64,000 nucleotides of DNA from Psittacicella hinzii (GCF_003585885.1 NZ_NRHC01000016.1:1-64000), one strand, 5' to 3'. Positions 47,049-56,539 are shown, counted from the first letter of the stretch. Numbers and translations: made by a program. Notes: generated by a model not told the origin, from the letters alone.

Positions 47049-49100
47049 TTACAGAGTTCTCTGGTAATTAGTTTTAACGTAAGTAATTAACTCTTGGTTA
47101 ATGTATTGTTCATAGTTGCTAAAATTCTCTTTTATAAGCGAAAGAAGTTCTAGCATACACAAATTCATTTTTGAAGAGTTACTGCCTTTAAAGGTGATAG
47201 CAAAAGTTCTATTATTATGTTGCTGTAAGATTTCAAACACTTGGGTAGCAAGTTTGTAATAAGAAGAATCTTCTTTACTAGCAACTATATTAGGTCTTTC
47301 TAGCACATAGACAAATCTGTTTGATTTATTGAAAGGCAAGACGTATAGCTTTTCATCAGCTAAAGCTTTAGGTTTTTCTAAACTAAAAGTTAAATTAGAT
47401 ATTAAATAAAAGTTATTATTTTGCCCAAAAATATATTTGTCATATATTTCAGTAAAAAAGTCTACTTTAGTTTGATAATCTAATTCAGCTAGGTTTCCTA
47501 AAGCATAAATTTTGATATCAGCTTTTTCGTTAGTCAGATTTTCTAATGAAGCTAAAACTGATCCAGGATTAGCATTATAGCTATCGTCAATATAAGTAAT
47601 TTTTTCGGTAACTATAGTTTTATCTCTGCGAGAAGGAATTGGTACATCTTTTAAAGCATAAAGAATGTGATCTAAAGGAATCCCCCCAGCTAGACATGTA
47701 ATCAATGCAGCAGTTGCATTGTATACTCCAATAGTACCTTTTAAATTAGTGTGAATTTTAACTACTTGAGGATCAACAAAAATCTCTTTGGTTAAATAAG
47801 CATTTCCTTTAGGGAAATGTACTCTTTTACACTCAAAACCATTGATGTGTAAATCAAAAGAGGTTTGTCCTTCAAAAGCGCTTATTGATTTTTTATCAAT
47901 ATAAAAATCAGCTAGGTTATTTTCAGCACTAAAAGTTAGTAAAGTTTGTTCTTTATGGCGAGCAAAAAGTAAATCATTAGTATAAGAATCTAAGTTTATT
48001 ACTTTTACTCCTTGAGAGTTTAGATTAGCAAAAACTTCTGCTTTAGCTAAAGAAACTCCCCTTAAGCCACCAAACCCCTCTGTATGGGCTGGTTGAATAT
48101 TATTAATAACCGCTATATCTGGACGAGAAATTAGACTTGTATGGTAAATTTCTCCTAAGTGGTTAGCACCATGCTCAACTACAGCTACTTCAGGTGAAAT
48201 AGCATACTTAACTTTGGCATTAGCTAAATCTAATAATGTAATAGGAACTCCTAATTCATTATTAAAATTTCCTGCTGTAGAAATAACACGGTTTTCATAG
48301 TATTTACTAAAGATATGAGCAATAGCTTCCTTTATTGAAGTTTTCCCAGATGATCCTGTGATAGCAACCGTAAGTGGGTTATGGTGTATGCGTAAATATC
48401 CTGCAACAAATTCTAAAGCTTGATAGATATCGGTTACTGGAATAACTCTACCTATAGATTGGTTAAAACAAAAATCAGCTAGCTCTGTAGTAAGGTTACC
48501 AATAAAAACTACACAATTTTTACGTTTTAATGCGATAGAAGCTAATTCTTCTTTAGTTAAACGTGTGCTATCAAGAACAAAGAAACCTGCAATTTGTTCA
48601 GTAGAAATTTCGCTTAATCTTCTTGTGTCTGTTGTCAAGAAAATATCTTGGGAAGCAAAAGGCAACCTAGCGTAGGCAAAAAGGTCACATAATACTTGTG
48701 GGGCAGGATGATATTGCTCATCACCAGCGTAATCTCCTGTTGCAAGATCAAGCGGGTTGGTTTTTGTCTCAAGTAAAGTTAGCCCTAATTTTTTAGGGCT
48801 AGCTTTTGCAACTTTAAGCTCCTTTTCTTTATCGCTATCTAAACCATCTATTTTAGGTTCTTTAATAACGATAAGATTAGCGATTTCTTGATTTAAAGCT
48901 AATTCATGAGATTGTTTTTGTTTGATACGTTCTTCTTCAAGAAGAAAATCTTTAAGATTAGCGTTAATCTTATCTTGGATATCTTTGATTGCTTTAAAGG
49001 TTCTTAAGCTAGTTTCTTGATAAGGGATGAAACGGTTATCTAATAGATCAGCACGTGCTAAACCTTCAACAATATCTTTCAAAGAAATAGCGTTAGGCAT
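47049..49100 (-). CDS. murF: UDP-MurNAc-tripeptide D-alanyl-D-alanine ligase with enlarged N-terminal domain
   Basis: Adds D-Ala-D-Ala to the UDP-muramyl tripeptide. The 683 residues are far longer than E. coli MurF (452). The P-loop AITGSSGKTSIKEA starts at 246 instead of about 107. The added sequence (about 35-125) is charged and lysine/glutamate-rich, interrupting the first domain before the family block DIFLTTDTR. Ligase motifs continue with ISPEVAVVEHGANHLGEI, IDDSYNANPGS and LGNLAELD. The C-terminal domain is also extended (FYLISNLTFSLEKPKALA region). It starts 14 bases after the murE stop. Confidence 0.92.
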   Translation of the reverse strand: MPNAISLKDIVEGLARADLLDNRFIPYQETSLRTFKAIKDIQDKINANLKDFLLEEERIKQKQSHELALNQEIANLIVIKEPKIDGLDSDKEKELKVAKASPKKLGLTLLETKTNPLDLATGDYAGDEQYHPAPQVLCDLFAYARLPFASQDIFLTTDTRRLSEISTEQIAGFFVLDSTRLTKEELASIALKRKNCVVFIGNLTTELADFCFNQSIGRVIPVTDIYQALEFVAGYLRIHHNPLTVAITGSSGKTSIKEAIAHIFSKYYENRVISTAGNFNNELGVPITLLDLANAKVKYAISPEVAVVEHGANHLGEIYHTSLISRPDIAVINNIQPAHTEGFGGLRGVSLAKAEVFANLNSQGVKVINLDSYTNDLLFARHKEQTLLTFSAENNLADFYIDKKSISAFEGQTSFDLHINGFECKRVHFPKGNAYLTKEIFVDPQVVKIHTNLKGTIGVYNATAALITCLAGGIPLDHILYALKDVPIPSRRDKTIVTEKITYIDDSYNANPGSVLASLENLTNEKADIKIYALGNLAELDYQTKVDFFTEIYDKYIFGQNNNFYLISNLTFSLEKPKALADEKLYVLPFNKSNRFVYVLERPNIVASKEDSSYYKLATQVFEILQQHNNRTFAITFKGSNSSKMNLCMLELLSLIKENFSNYEQYINQELITYVKTNYQRTL

Positions 49101-49114
49101 TGTAATCCTCTAAA

Positions 49115-50935
49115 TTAGTTTTTAAAGTATTCATTTGCTACTTCTTGATCAGAGAAGTGTAACACTTGAGTACCAATAATCTTTTCAGTTTCATGACCTT
49201 TACCAGCAATTACTATACAATCACCTGGAGAAGCTTCTTGTATCGCGCTATAAATTGCCTGTTTGCGGTCAGCAATATACTTAACATTTTTGAAATTAGG
49301 GTTAACGCCTTCAAAAATTTGTTCCGCAATTTTACTAGCCTCTTCGCTTCTTGGATTATCATCTGTAATGATAACTTTATCAGCTAAAGTGCTGGCAATT
49401 TTCCCCATAATCGCGCGTTTACTAGTATCACGATCACCTCCACAGCCAAAAACAACGGTTAATTTGCTATTAGCTTGGTTTTTAAAGTGAACTTTTGTAC
49501 TTTCTAAAGCTTTTGCTAATGAATCTGGAGTATGGGCAAAGTCAACGATTACTGTTTTATTCTCATTGTTTGGAATAATTTCCATTCTTCCTTTTACTGA
49601 TTTAAAGTTAGCAGTAAAAGCAATAATTTGTTCAAAATCTAAACCGTATAGGTAAAGGGAAGTAATTGCAGTGAGAACATTATAAGCATTGAATAAACCT
49701 AATAAAGGTACATGAATTTCTTTTCTTGCTTTGAAATCAGTTGTTTTGTCTTCAAAACTAAAATCAATTACTAAACCATTAGTTTCTGACTTAATGTTAA
49801 GAAGATTTACGATAATATCAGCTTTAAAACTTGCAATTTCATTGATAGTTTCGCCAATATTAATAACAGCTAAGCGAGATTTATTCTGAATATTTAATAC
49901 CTGGCTTACTAGGTCATAATCAGCTGGTTGTAGCTCTAGAAAATCATTTTCACCTAATGGATTAGGTAGAGTATTGCGTGCACCTGCAATATGCTCATCA
50001 GGAGGAATAGCTCCTAAAAATGATAAGCTTGCAGGAGTAGAAGCTGAAATACCACGTGAAGCTCCTTCATCTCTTTCTTGACTAAGCTTTAAAGAAATAA
50101 GTTTTACAAGTTTAGCGCCCCAATCATTTTCTTGATCAGTACAAGTAACAATGTAATCATTTACATTATGCTTAGTGAAAAAACGAGTTTTAGCTTGGAA
50201 GTAATTTTCAATAGTTTTATGGTAGTCTAAATGATCTTGAGTTAAATTGGTAAAAATAGCTTGTTTGAAACGAACATTTCTTACACGATTTAAATCTAAG
50301 CCATGTGATGACACTTCCATAACTAAAGCGCTAGCGTCTTGAAGGTCTGCTTGGAAAATTTTATCTAAAACCGTACAAGCATCTGGAGTGGTATTAATAG
50401 CTTTAGTTAAATGGTCATATGAACCTAAACCAATAGTTCCAATTAAATAAGGAGATGGTTTATTAACTAAAGCTTTTAATCCTTGGCAAATTAAATTTGT
50501 AGTTAAGGTTTTACCGTTAGTACCAGTAATACCTATAACTGGTATAGTTAAACCAAATTTATCTGGATTACACGCTGAAGCTAAGTAATCGTAGAATTTT
50601 AAAGTTAAGAAGCTTAAATATTTATTTAAATCATAAACTTCAAAGATCTCTACATTTTCTCCGTTAATAACATCTTGGCGGTAAAGATAATTATTTTCAC
50701 CAATTAAATTTTCGTTTGAGGTAAAAATAACACGACAACCTTGGTTAACAACTTCAGGTATAAATTTACGTGCATCAACATTCAGCCCTTTAGTTGCTAC
50801 AAAGATTGAATGTTGATCACATTTTTTGCTATGCGTGCTAATGTTAGTTAATTGATATTTAACAATCAGTGGTTTTAAAATCTCAATTAACTCTAATAGC
50901 TTTTTAATTTGTAAATTAGTATTAATTTGTACCAT
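49115..50935 (-). CDS. murE: UDP-MurNAc-tripeptide synthetase (meso-diaminopimelate-adding)
   Basis: Adds the third stem residue. GITGTNGKT is at 135-143, TTPDA and EVSSHGLDL follow, and DDNPRSEE at 525-532 is the diaminopimelate-type motif, so the wall should contain meso-DAP. The 606 residues exceed E. coli (495). An insertion of about 80 residues (about 279-360) in the central domain includes a Gly/Ala/Ser/Pro-rich part. The gene overlaps the end of ftsI by 14 bases. Confidence 0.94.
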   Translation of the reverse strand: MVQINTNLQIKKLLELIEILKPLIVKYQLTNISTHSKKCDQHSIFVATKGLNVDARKFIPEVVNQGCRVIFTSNENLIGENNYLYRQDVINGENVEIFEVYDLNKYLSFLTLKFYDYLASACNPDKFGLTIPVIGITGTNGKTLTTNLICQGLKALVNKPSPYLIGTIGLGSYDHLTKAINTTPDACTVLDKIFQADLQDASALVMEVSSHGLDLNRVRNVRFKQAIFTNLTQDHLDYHKTIENYFQAKTRFFTKHNVNDYIVTCTDQENDWGAKLVKLISLKLSQERDEGASRGISASTPASLSFLGAIPPDEHIAGARNTLPNPLGENDFLELQPADYDLVSQVLNIQNKSRLAVINIGETINEIASFKADIIVNLLNIKSETNGLVIDFSFEDKTTDFKARKEIHVPLLGLFNAYNVLTAITSLYLYGLDFEQIIAFTANFKSVKGRMEIIPNNENKTVIVDFAHTPDSLAKALESTKVHFKNQANSKLTVVFGCGGDRDTSKRAIMGKIASTLADKVIITDDNPRSEEASKIAEQIFEGVNPNFKNVKYIADRKQAIYSAIQEASPGDCIVIAGKGHETEKIIGTQVLHFSDQEVANEYFKN

Positions 50936-52757
50936 TTTTCTTATTATCTAGGACTATACGATTAGTTGTCATATTGTCTTCTGGGACATTGTAATATACT
51001 AAAGCACTTTCCATGATTTTACGCCAAACAGGAGCAGCTATAGCACCACCATAGTACTGTTTACCTTTTGGGTTGTCAATCACAATAATCAAAGCAAACT
51101 GTGGATTACTAGAGGGAGCTACCCCTGCAGTGTAGGCAATATACTTATCCACATAAGCGCCATTTTCTACTTTTTTAGCAGTACCTGTTTTTACCGATAC
51201 CTTATAGTTAGGAACAGCGGCTCTAGTACCACCACCTCCCTGCTCTGCTACCCCAGTCATAAGTTCTACAACTGTTTTAGTTATCTTAGGATCTAGCTTT
51301 TGTTCTCCTTCAACCTTTTTGTTACTTTCGACAATAGATAAAGGTAACTCTAATCCCATATTTCCAAGAGTAGCGTAAACATGTGCTAACTGTAGTGGAG
51401 TTACTTGCTGCATATAACCATAAGAGAACACAGCTCTATCAAGTTCAGTTAATCTCTGGTTATATGGGAAATATCCCATAGTTTCTCCAGACAATCCTAA
51501 TCCTGTTTTTTGACCAAAGCCAGCTGCTAAATAAGTTTGTCTAAGAGTATCTCCTGGTAATAAAAGAGAAATTTTAGAAACCCCTATATTTGAAGATCTC
51601 TGTAGAATTTCTCTAATTGACTGATGATCCCTTGGAGCAACGTCTTTAACCTGATGACGTCCTACCATTAAATATCTTGTGCTAATTACCGTAGTTGGAG
51701 TTATTACTCTATTTTTAAGTCCAGCATAAACGACAAATGGCTTTACAGTAGAACCCGGTTCAAATGCCGAAGTGATTGCATAGTTATTTAAATAACTAGG
51801 AGTAATCGTACGACGGTTATTTGGATTAAAAGAAGGCGCATTTGCCATTACTAAAATCTTACCAGTTTTTACTTCAACCAGAATTGCCGTAGCAGTGTCC
51901 GCTTTGTTATCAATAATGGCTTCATTTAAAGCTTGATAAGCTTTCTCTTGTAAGTCAATATTTATAGTCAGTTTTACATCTTCACCAGGGTGTGAGTTAA
52001 CTGTACTCTTATAGTTAATAATGTTATGACTAAAATCTTTTTCGTAAGAGATAACTCCGTCAACTCCAGTTAGTTCAGTATTTTTTAATTTCTCAATACC
52101 AAACATTCCGTTCCCTTCCTTATCTAATAAACCAATCACCTGAGAGATAGAGTCTCCATATGGATAAAATCTACGGAAATCAGTGTATGAAGATAACCCT
52201 GGAATTTTTAGTTCTTTAATGTATTTGCTTAAAGTTGGAGAGACTTGGTTTTTTAATTTAAGGTATCTAGAGTTAGGCTTACTAGTAATCTCTTGATAAA
52301 GTTTTTGTGGATCTAGATCTAAAGCCTTAGCTAAAGCAATAAAAGTTGGACTATCAACTTGATTGACTGCTTTATATGCAGGATCAAGGAATACTTTTAC
52401 ATCTAGTCCAAAGGTTTGATAAGGAGTAGATATAGCTAAAATCTTGCCATTAGTATCTACAATTTTCCCGCGTGGAGCGTTTAATTTAACATTTCTTTGA
52501 ATACGAGCATTAGTTTCTTTGACTAAATGCTGTTCATCACGCAATGGGATAACATTGGTAAAAAATTGAAGAAAATATAAAGTTAAGTACAGGAGAAAAA
52601 CAATTAATAAACTAAAAGCAAAAAAGTATAGTCTACCGCTAGTAATTTTAATCCCAAATTTAAAGTCTTTTAAATTTTCTTCATCTCGCTTCTGTGAGCT
52701 AGTTTTAATAGGATCTAAATAGTTGTTATGGGTACCTAATTGCTTTTTCTTAGCCAT
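50922..52757 (-). CDS. ftsI: septal peptidoglycan transpeptidase FtsI (PBP3)
   Basis: Class B penicillin-binding protein working with FtsW. The 611 residues have a cytoplasmic start, one membrane helix (about 43-63), a pedestal domain beginning APRGKIVDTNGKILA (the usual DRNG has Thr for Arg) and a transpeptidase domain with S-x-x-K in EPGSTVKPF, SSN in QRSSNIG and KTGTAKK. It starts 3 bases after ftsL and overlaps murE. Confidence 0.95.
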   Translation of the reverse strand: MAKKKQLGTHNNYLDPIKTSSQKRDEENLKDFKFGIKITSGRLYFFAFSLLIVFLLYLTLYFLQFFTNVIPLRDEQHLVKETNARIQRNVKLNAPRGKIVDTNGKILAISTPYQTFGLDVKVFLDPAYKAVNQVDSPTFIALAKALDLDPQKLYQEITSKPNSRYLKLKNQVSPTLSKYIKELKIPGLSSYTDFRRFYPYGDSISQVIGLLDKEGNGMFGIEKLKNTELTGVDGVISYEKDFSHNIINYKSTVNSHPGEDVKLTINIDLQEKAYQALNEAIIDNKADTATAILVEVKTGKILVMANAPSFNPNNRRTITPSYLNNYAITSAFEPGSTVKPFVVYAGLKNRVITPTTVISTRYLMVGRHQVKDVAPRDHQSIREILQRSSNIGVSKISLLLPGDTLRQTYLAAGFGQKTGLGLSGETMGYFPYNQRLTELDRAVFSYGYMQQVTPLQLAHVYATLGNMGLELPLSIVESNKKVEGEQKLDPKITKTVVELMTGVAEQGGGGTRAAVPNYKVSVKTGTAKKVENGAYVDKYIAYTAGVAPSSNPQFALIIVIDNPKGKQYYGGAIAAPVWRKIMESALVYYNVPEDNMTTNRIVLDNKKNGTN

Positions 52758-52760
52758 TTT

Positions 52761-53441
52761 TTACTCGTTTGTCATAAGTAAAGGGATAGTTGTTGTAGGT
52801 ATTACTTTATTTTGTGGTAAGTAAGGAATTACAACTATAACCTCAGCTTCAGTGGAAATTGGAACCAAGTAAATCTTGTTTTTAGTTATTCTAATAATGT
52901 TAGATTTGGAGGTTAAGGATAAAAATTCTAGATATAAATTATCATTTGACAAAGTAAGAGAATTCTTATCAGCAAGTAACTGAGAATACTTAACAGTATT
53001 ATCAATCGATAGACGAGTAATATAAATTTTTGTAATAGCTAAAGCCAAAACAACTAAACAAAGAATAATGGTTAAGAAGAGTTTTGTGCTGAGATCTTTG
53101 TAAAGTATTTTTAGTGGAGTTAAGTTTGAATCCCAATTTAAATTGCCATAGATTTGTGCTATGTATTTATTGCGTCTTTCTTTAGTTTCTTCTTTGTAAT
53201 CTTTACTTTGCGCTTTTTGCTGATCAAAGCGATTTTCACTTAAATTTTCAACTAAATCCGCAGTAGCTGTTCCATTGGCTTGAGAAGCATCATTAACTTC
53301 TTGGGTACTTAAAGGTGTTGTCTCTTTCTCTGATGTCTCCTCTGGCATATCTGTCGAGAAAATTCCAGAGGTTTTAGAAGTCTTCTTATTTTTACCTTTA
53401 TTCTTCGCTTTCGAGTATTGAGGTGGTTTAAAGAAGTTCAC
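52761..53441 (-). CDS. ftsL: cell division protein FtsL with long cytoplasmic extension
   Basis: Identified from its position between rsmH and ftsI and from its architecture: a single membrane helix (about 120-141) followed by a short periplasmic region with coiled-coil character (LLADKNSLTLSNDNLYLEFLSL). At 226 residues it is almost twice E. coli FtsL (121). The excess is a disordered, charged N-terminal cytoplasmic region (1-119) rich in Lys, Thr, Glu and Gln, and a Pro/Thr-rich tail. Sequence similarity is weak, as is usual for FtsL. Confidence 0.8.
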   Translation of the reverse strand: MNFFKPPQYSKAKNKGKNKKTSKTSGIFSTDMPEETSEKETTPLSTQEVNDASQANGTATADLVENLSENRFDQQKAQSKDYKEETKERRNKYIAQIYGNLNWDSNLTPLKILYKDLSTKLFLTIILCLVVLALAITKIYITRLSIDNTVKYSQLLADKNSLTLSNDNLYLEFLSLTSKSNIIRITKNKIYLVPISTEAEVIVVIPYLPQNKVIPTTTIPLLMTNE

Positions 53442-53456
53442 GTTAGTCTATAAAAG

Positions 53457-54422
53457 TTATAAGCCATTGAAAGGTTTTGAAGATCTTGTTGCTCCACGCA
53501 GGATTGCTGAACGCGAGCGTGTGTTAACTGCAATTTCTTCTTCACTAGGTTTAATAGCTTTAGTAGTATGAGAAAAATAAGGTTCATTACCTTCTAAATC
53601 AGTATCAGCAATAGGCAAAAATTTAGGTAAGCTTTCACTAGTAGAGTATTGTTTGAAAAAGTGCTTAACAATACCATCTTCAAGAGAGTGGAAACTAATA
53701 ATACTTAACTTTCCTTGTGGAGATAAAATTTTTAAAGAATCATTTAATGCAGTTTTTAATTCATCTAGCTCGTTATTTATTGCTATACGAATGGCTTGGA
53801 AGGTTCTTGTTGCAGGATTTTTATTTTTATCAACTTTTTTAGAAGCGCCTTTTACTAATTTAACTAAAGCATCTGTATCTGGTAAGAAATCAGAAAACTC
53901 TGTACTTTCTCTTAGCTGAACTATTGCTCTAGCAATTGAACGAGAGTTTTTCTCTTGTCCATAAAGAAATAAAGCATCTGCAATTTCTTTCTCACTTGTT
54001 TGATACAACCACTCTCTAGCACTTAAACCACTGCTTTGGTCCATACGCATGTCAAGTGGTCCATTGTGCATAAAGCTAAATCCTCTTTCTGCATTATCAA
54101 TTTGTGGAGAACTAACACCTAGGTCGAGTAGTATTCCATCAATTTTTCCAAGGAGATTGTTTTGTGTAAAGTACTCTCCCATATTTGAGAAAGGTGAATG
54201 TACGATAACAATACGTGGGTCATTTAATGTTTGCGCGTGTTTAATGGCTTCAATATCTCTATCAAATACATAAAGACGTCCATTTTCTCCAAGGTGTTTT
54301 AAGATAAGAGAAGAGTGACCACCTCTTCCAAAAGTGCCATCCACATAGAAGCCGTCTTCTTTGATTTCTAATAAAGCAACAGCTTCATTAAGCATAACAG
54401 TAGTATGTTTAAATTCTTGCAT
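53457..54422 (-). CDS. rsmH: 16S rRNA (cytosine1402-N4)-methyltransferase
   Basis: Methylates C1402 in the 30S decoding centre. The 321 residues start MQEFKHTTVMLNEAV and contain the SAM-binding DGTFGRGGHS (about 29-38), GILLDLGVSSPQID and the C-terminal IISFHSLEDGIVK. First gene of the dcw cluster here; mraZ, which normally precedes it, is absent from the 116 bases to pheA. Confidence 0.95.
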   Translation of the reverse strand: MQEFKHTTVMLNEAVALLEIKEDGFYVDGTFGRGGHSSLILKHLGENGRLYVFDRDIEAIKHAQTLNDPRIVIVHSPFSNMGEYFTQNNLLGKIDGILLDLGVSSPQIDNAERGFSFMHNGPLDMRMDQSSGLSAREWLYQTSEKEIADALFLYGQEKNSRSIARAIVQLRESTEFSDFLPDTDALVKLVKGASKKVDKNKNPATRTFQAIRIAINNELDELKTALNDSLKILSPQGKLSIISFHSLEDGIVKHFFKQYSTSESLPKFLPIADTDLEGNEPYFSHTTKAIKPSEEEIAVNTRSRSAILRGATRSSKPFNGL

Positions 54423-54505
54423 GAGTAATAAGTTTTTTATCGATAAATTTGCCTTAATGCAACTTTATATTTTATCATTTATGAGGTGGCTTTGTTACAA
54501 AAAAT

Positions 54506-54531
54506 CCCTTGAAAAGCGAAGTTTTCAAGGG
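54506..54531 (-). terminator. intrinsic terminator after pheA
   Basis: CCCTTGAAAA (54506-54515) / TTTTCAAGGG (54522-54531), then U-rich sequence on the minus strand (complement of 54501-54505). It lies between pheA and rsmH. Confidence 0.8.
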
Positions 54532-54538
54532 AAAATTT

Positions 54539-55720
54539 TTATTTAAACAATTCTTCAACTGTAATAAAACTAGGGAAACTGCCTACTACTTTTAGACCAC
54601 GACAGTGTTGCTCAAGTTCACTTAAAGCTTGTTGAACATGAATTTGTTCAATATGTCCTTCAAACTCTAAGAAGAACATTTCACGCCAAGGTGAACCTAA
54701 GATAGGGCGAGATTCTAGTTTAGTTAAGTTAATATTATATTTTTTGAAAGGCTCTAAAGAGTTTACTAAAGCACCTTCACTGTGATTTGTAATTAGCTGA
54801 AGCATAGTTTTATAAGAAACACTTTCAGCAAATTTAACTTCTTTTTTAGAAAGAATTACAAAACGAGTTTGGTTGTTTGAACTGTTTGCAATACTTTCAC
54901 TAATTACTTGTAAACCATATAATGAAGCAGAGCTTGAATTACCAATAGCAACAGCACGCTTATTAGTTGAATTAGCTACAGCTAGCATTGCGTGCGTAGT
55001 AGTTGCTGTAAAGTTTACTTTAGCATTAGGTTGTAGTTCTTTAATATGGATAATTGATTGCTCATATGGTTGTACATGAGTATAGATTTCTTCAATCTCT
55101 TTTTCATCAAAGCTTTCTTTCGCTAAATAAACATGATTAATGTCTATAGCAATGTCAGCAACAATTTCTAGCGAAGCTTTAGCTAGTAAATCATATACTT
55201 CATTAATAGAACCAGAAGTTGTGTTCTCTAAAGGTAAAACCGCAAAGTCAGCATTACCAAAAGTAACTGCATTTAAAACATCATTAAAAGTTTCGTATCC
55301 AGTTGATTTAACTTCTTTGTTTAAATGCTTAGCAAATTTTTCACTTGCAACATAAGAGTAGCTACCTGGTAAGCCTAGGTATGAAATGCTAATTTCTTTT
55401 TTACTATTTAAATCAAAAAGATTTTTCTCTTGGATAATTATTTCTTGTTGATAGTTGCAACTATCATTAATAATGCTTTTATAAACTGAATTTAATAACT
55501 CAGAGTTTAAGTTCAGTTTAGCATTAGCAGCTTTATTAACTAAAGAAGTAATTAACTCATGTTCGCGTTTAAAATCTTTAATTGGTTTGCACTCTTTAAT
55601 TTTATATTGTGCAACCTCTGCAGATAAATCTCGTCTTTTGCTTAGAAGATCTATTAATTGCTGATCAATATTATTAATATCTTCTCTAATTAGTTCTAGT
55701 TTTCTATTTGAATCTGACAT
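54539..55720 (-). CDS. pheA: bifunctional chorismate mutase/prephenate dehydratase
   Basis: Converts chorismate to phenylpyruvate for phenylalanine synthesis. The 393 residues contain the chorismate mutase domain (about 1-90; IREDINNIDQQLIDLLSKRRDL), the dehydratase domain (ISYLGLPGSYSY…LPLENTTSGSINEVYDLL, NNQTRFVILSK with the TRF motif) and a C-terminal ACT domain (GALVNSLEPFKKYNINLTKLESRP) for feedback control. The 72 bases upstream to the dsbA stop hold no Phe-rich leader peptide. Confidence 0.95.
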   Translation of the reverse strand: MSDSNRKLELIREDINNIDQQLIDLLSKRRDLSAEVAQYKIKECKPIKDFKREHELITSLVNKAANAKLNLNSELLNSVYKSIINDSCNYQQEIIIQEKNLFDLNSKKEISISYLGLPGSYSYVASEKFAKHLNKEVKSTGYETFNDVLNAVTFGNADFAVLPLENTTSGSINEVYDLLAKASLEIVADIAIDINHVYLAKESFDEKEIEEIYTHVQPYEQSIIHIKELQPNAKVNFTATTTHAMLAVANSTNKRAVAIGNSSSASLYGLQVISESIANSSNNQTRFVILSKKEVKFAESVSYKTMLQLITNHSEGALVNSLEPFKKYNINLTKLESRPILGSPWREMFFLEFEGHIEQIHVQQALSELEQHCRGLKVVGSFPSFITVEELFK

Positions 55721-55758
55721 ATTTTTAAGGAAAATAAAAGCTTTGAGAAATTTTATAA

Positions 55759-55784
55759 AAAAGAAGGCAAGAGCCTTCTTTTTT
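55759..55784 (-). terminator. intrinsic terminator after dsbA
   Basis: AAGAAGGC (55761-55768) / GCCTTCTT (55773-55780), loop AAGA or TCTT, flanked by A and T runs that favour termination on the minus strand. Confidence 0.85.
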
Positions 55785-55792
55785 ATTGAAAA

Positions 55793-56467
55793 TTATTTAG
55801 TTGTTTTTAAAAGAATTTCTTTAATTTGATTAACAACCGCGTCACCTATTTGGCTAGGAGTTGGGTTTTGATAAGGAATAGCAATACTACTTAAGTTTAA
55901 CTCATATTTACCGTTAATGATAAAAGTTGGAGTTTGACGAATATCGTACTGTTTTGTTAATTCCTCTTGTTTATTATAGAAAGTATTAACAGCAGAGCTA
56001 TTCCATAAAGCATCTGTATCTGCTTTATTTAGTTTCAAATTAGTAGAAACCCAATCTTTTAATACTTGATCGCTACCTTTATATTTGTAAGGTAGGTCAA
56101 ATGCACTACTTAAAAGATCATCTCTTTTTGTAACATATAACACTGAACGTAAACGAGCAAAGTCATTATAAATTGGAGTGTTAGACATTACAATGTGGAA
56201 TTCAAGAAACTCACCATTATCAGGATAAGTTTGTTTTAACATTTCTTTAATTTTTTCAGGTACTTCATACACTTTAGTGAAGTCAGCACAGTGAGTACAG
56301 CTTAAAGACATAGCCATATAAACTGTAGGATTAGGTGTCTGTGGTTGATTTAAAGCAGTGTAATCCTTACCTGCAACAACATTAGCAGAGCTTAGGTTAG
56401 AAAAAAATAAAGCTAAGCTAGCTGCGCTGAAAGTAAATAAGCTTTTTTTGATTAATTGTAAATTCAT
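55793..56467 (-). CDS. dsbA: periplasmic thiol:disulfide oxidoreductase, DsbA-type
   Basis: Introduces disulfides into exported proteins. The 224 residues have a cleavable signal peptide (about 1-28), a thioredoxin fold with active site SCTHC (about 54-58; E. coli has CPHC), an inserted helical domain and the cis-proline loop QTPTFIINGKY. The CTHC dipeptide and the replacement of FFSF by MAMSLS before it suggest altered redox behaviour. It follows serC by 72 bases; no dsbB is nearby. Confidence 0.88.
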   Translation of the reverse strand: MNLQLIKKSLFTFSAASLALFFSNLSSANVVAGKDYTALNQPQTPNPTVYMAMSLSCTHCADFTKVYEVPEKIKEMLKQTYPDNGEFLEFHIVMSNTPIYNDFARLRSVLYVTKRDDLLSSAFDLPYKYKGSDQVLKDWVSTNLKLNKADTDALWNSSAVNTFYNKQEELTKQYDIRQTPTFIINGKYELNLSSIAIPYQNPTPSQIGDAVVNQIKEILLKTTK

Positions 56468-56539
56468 AGTTACTTCTTGGATAGGTTAATTAAAGATATC
56501 TATATAGTATAGTTTTATAGACAAAATTTAAAATTACAA

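Noticed and set aside
55721-55792. Phe attenuator or leader peptide before pheA
   Set aside because: The 72-base gap contains the dsbA terminator and no Phe-rich short frame.
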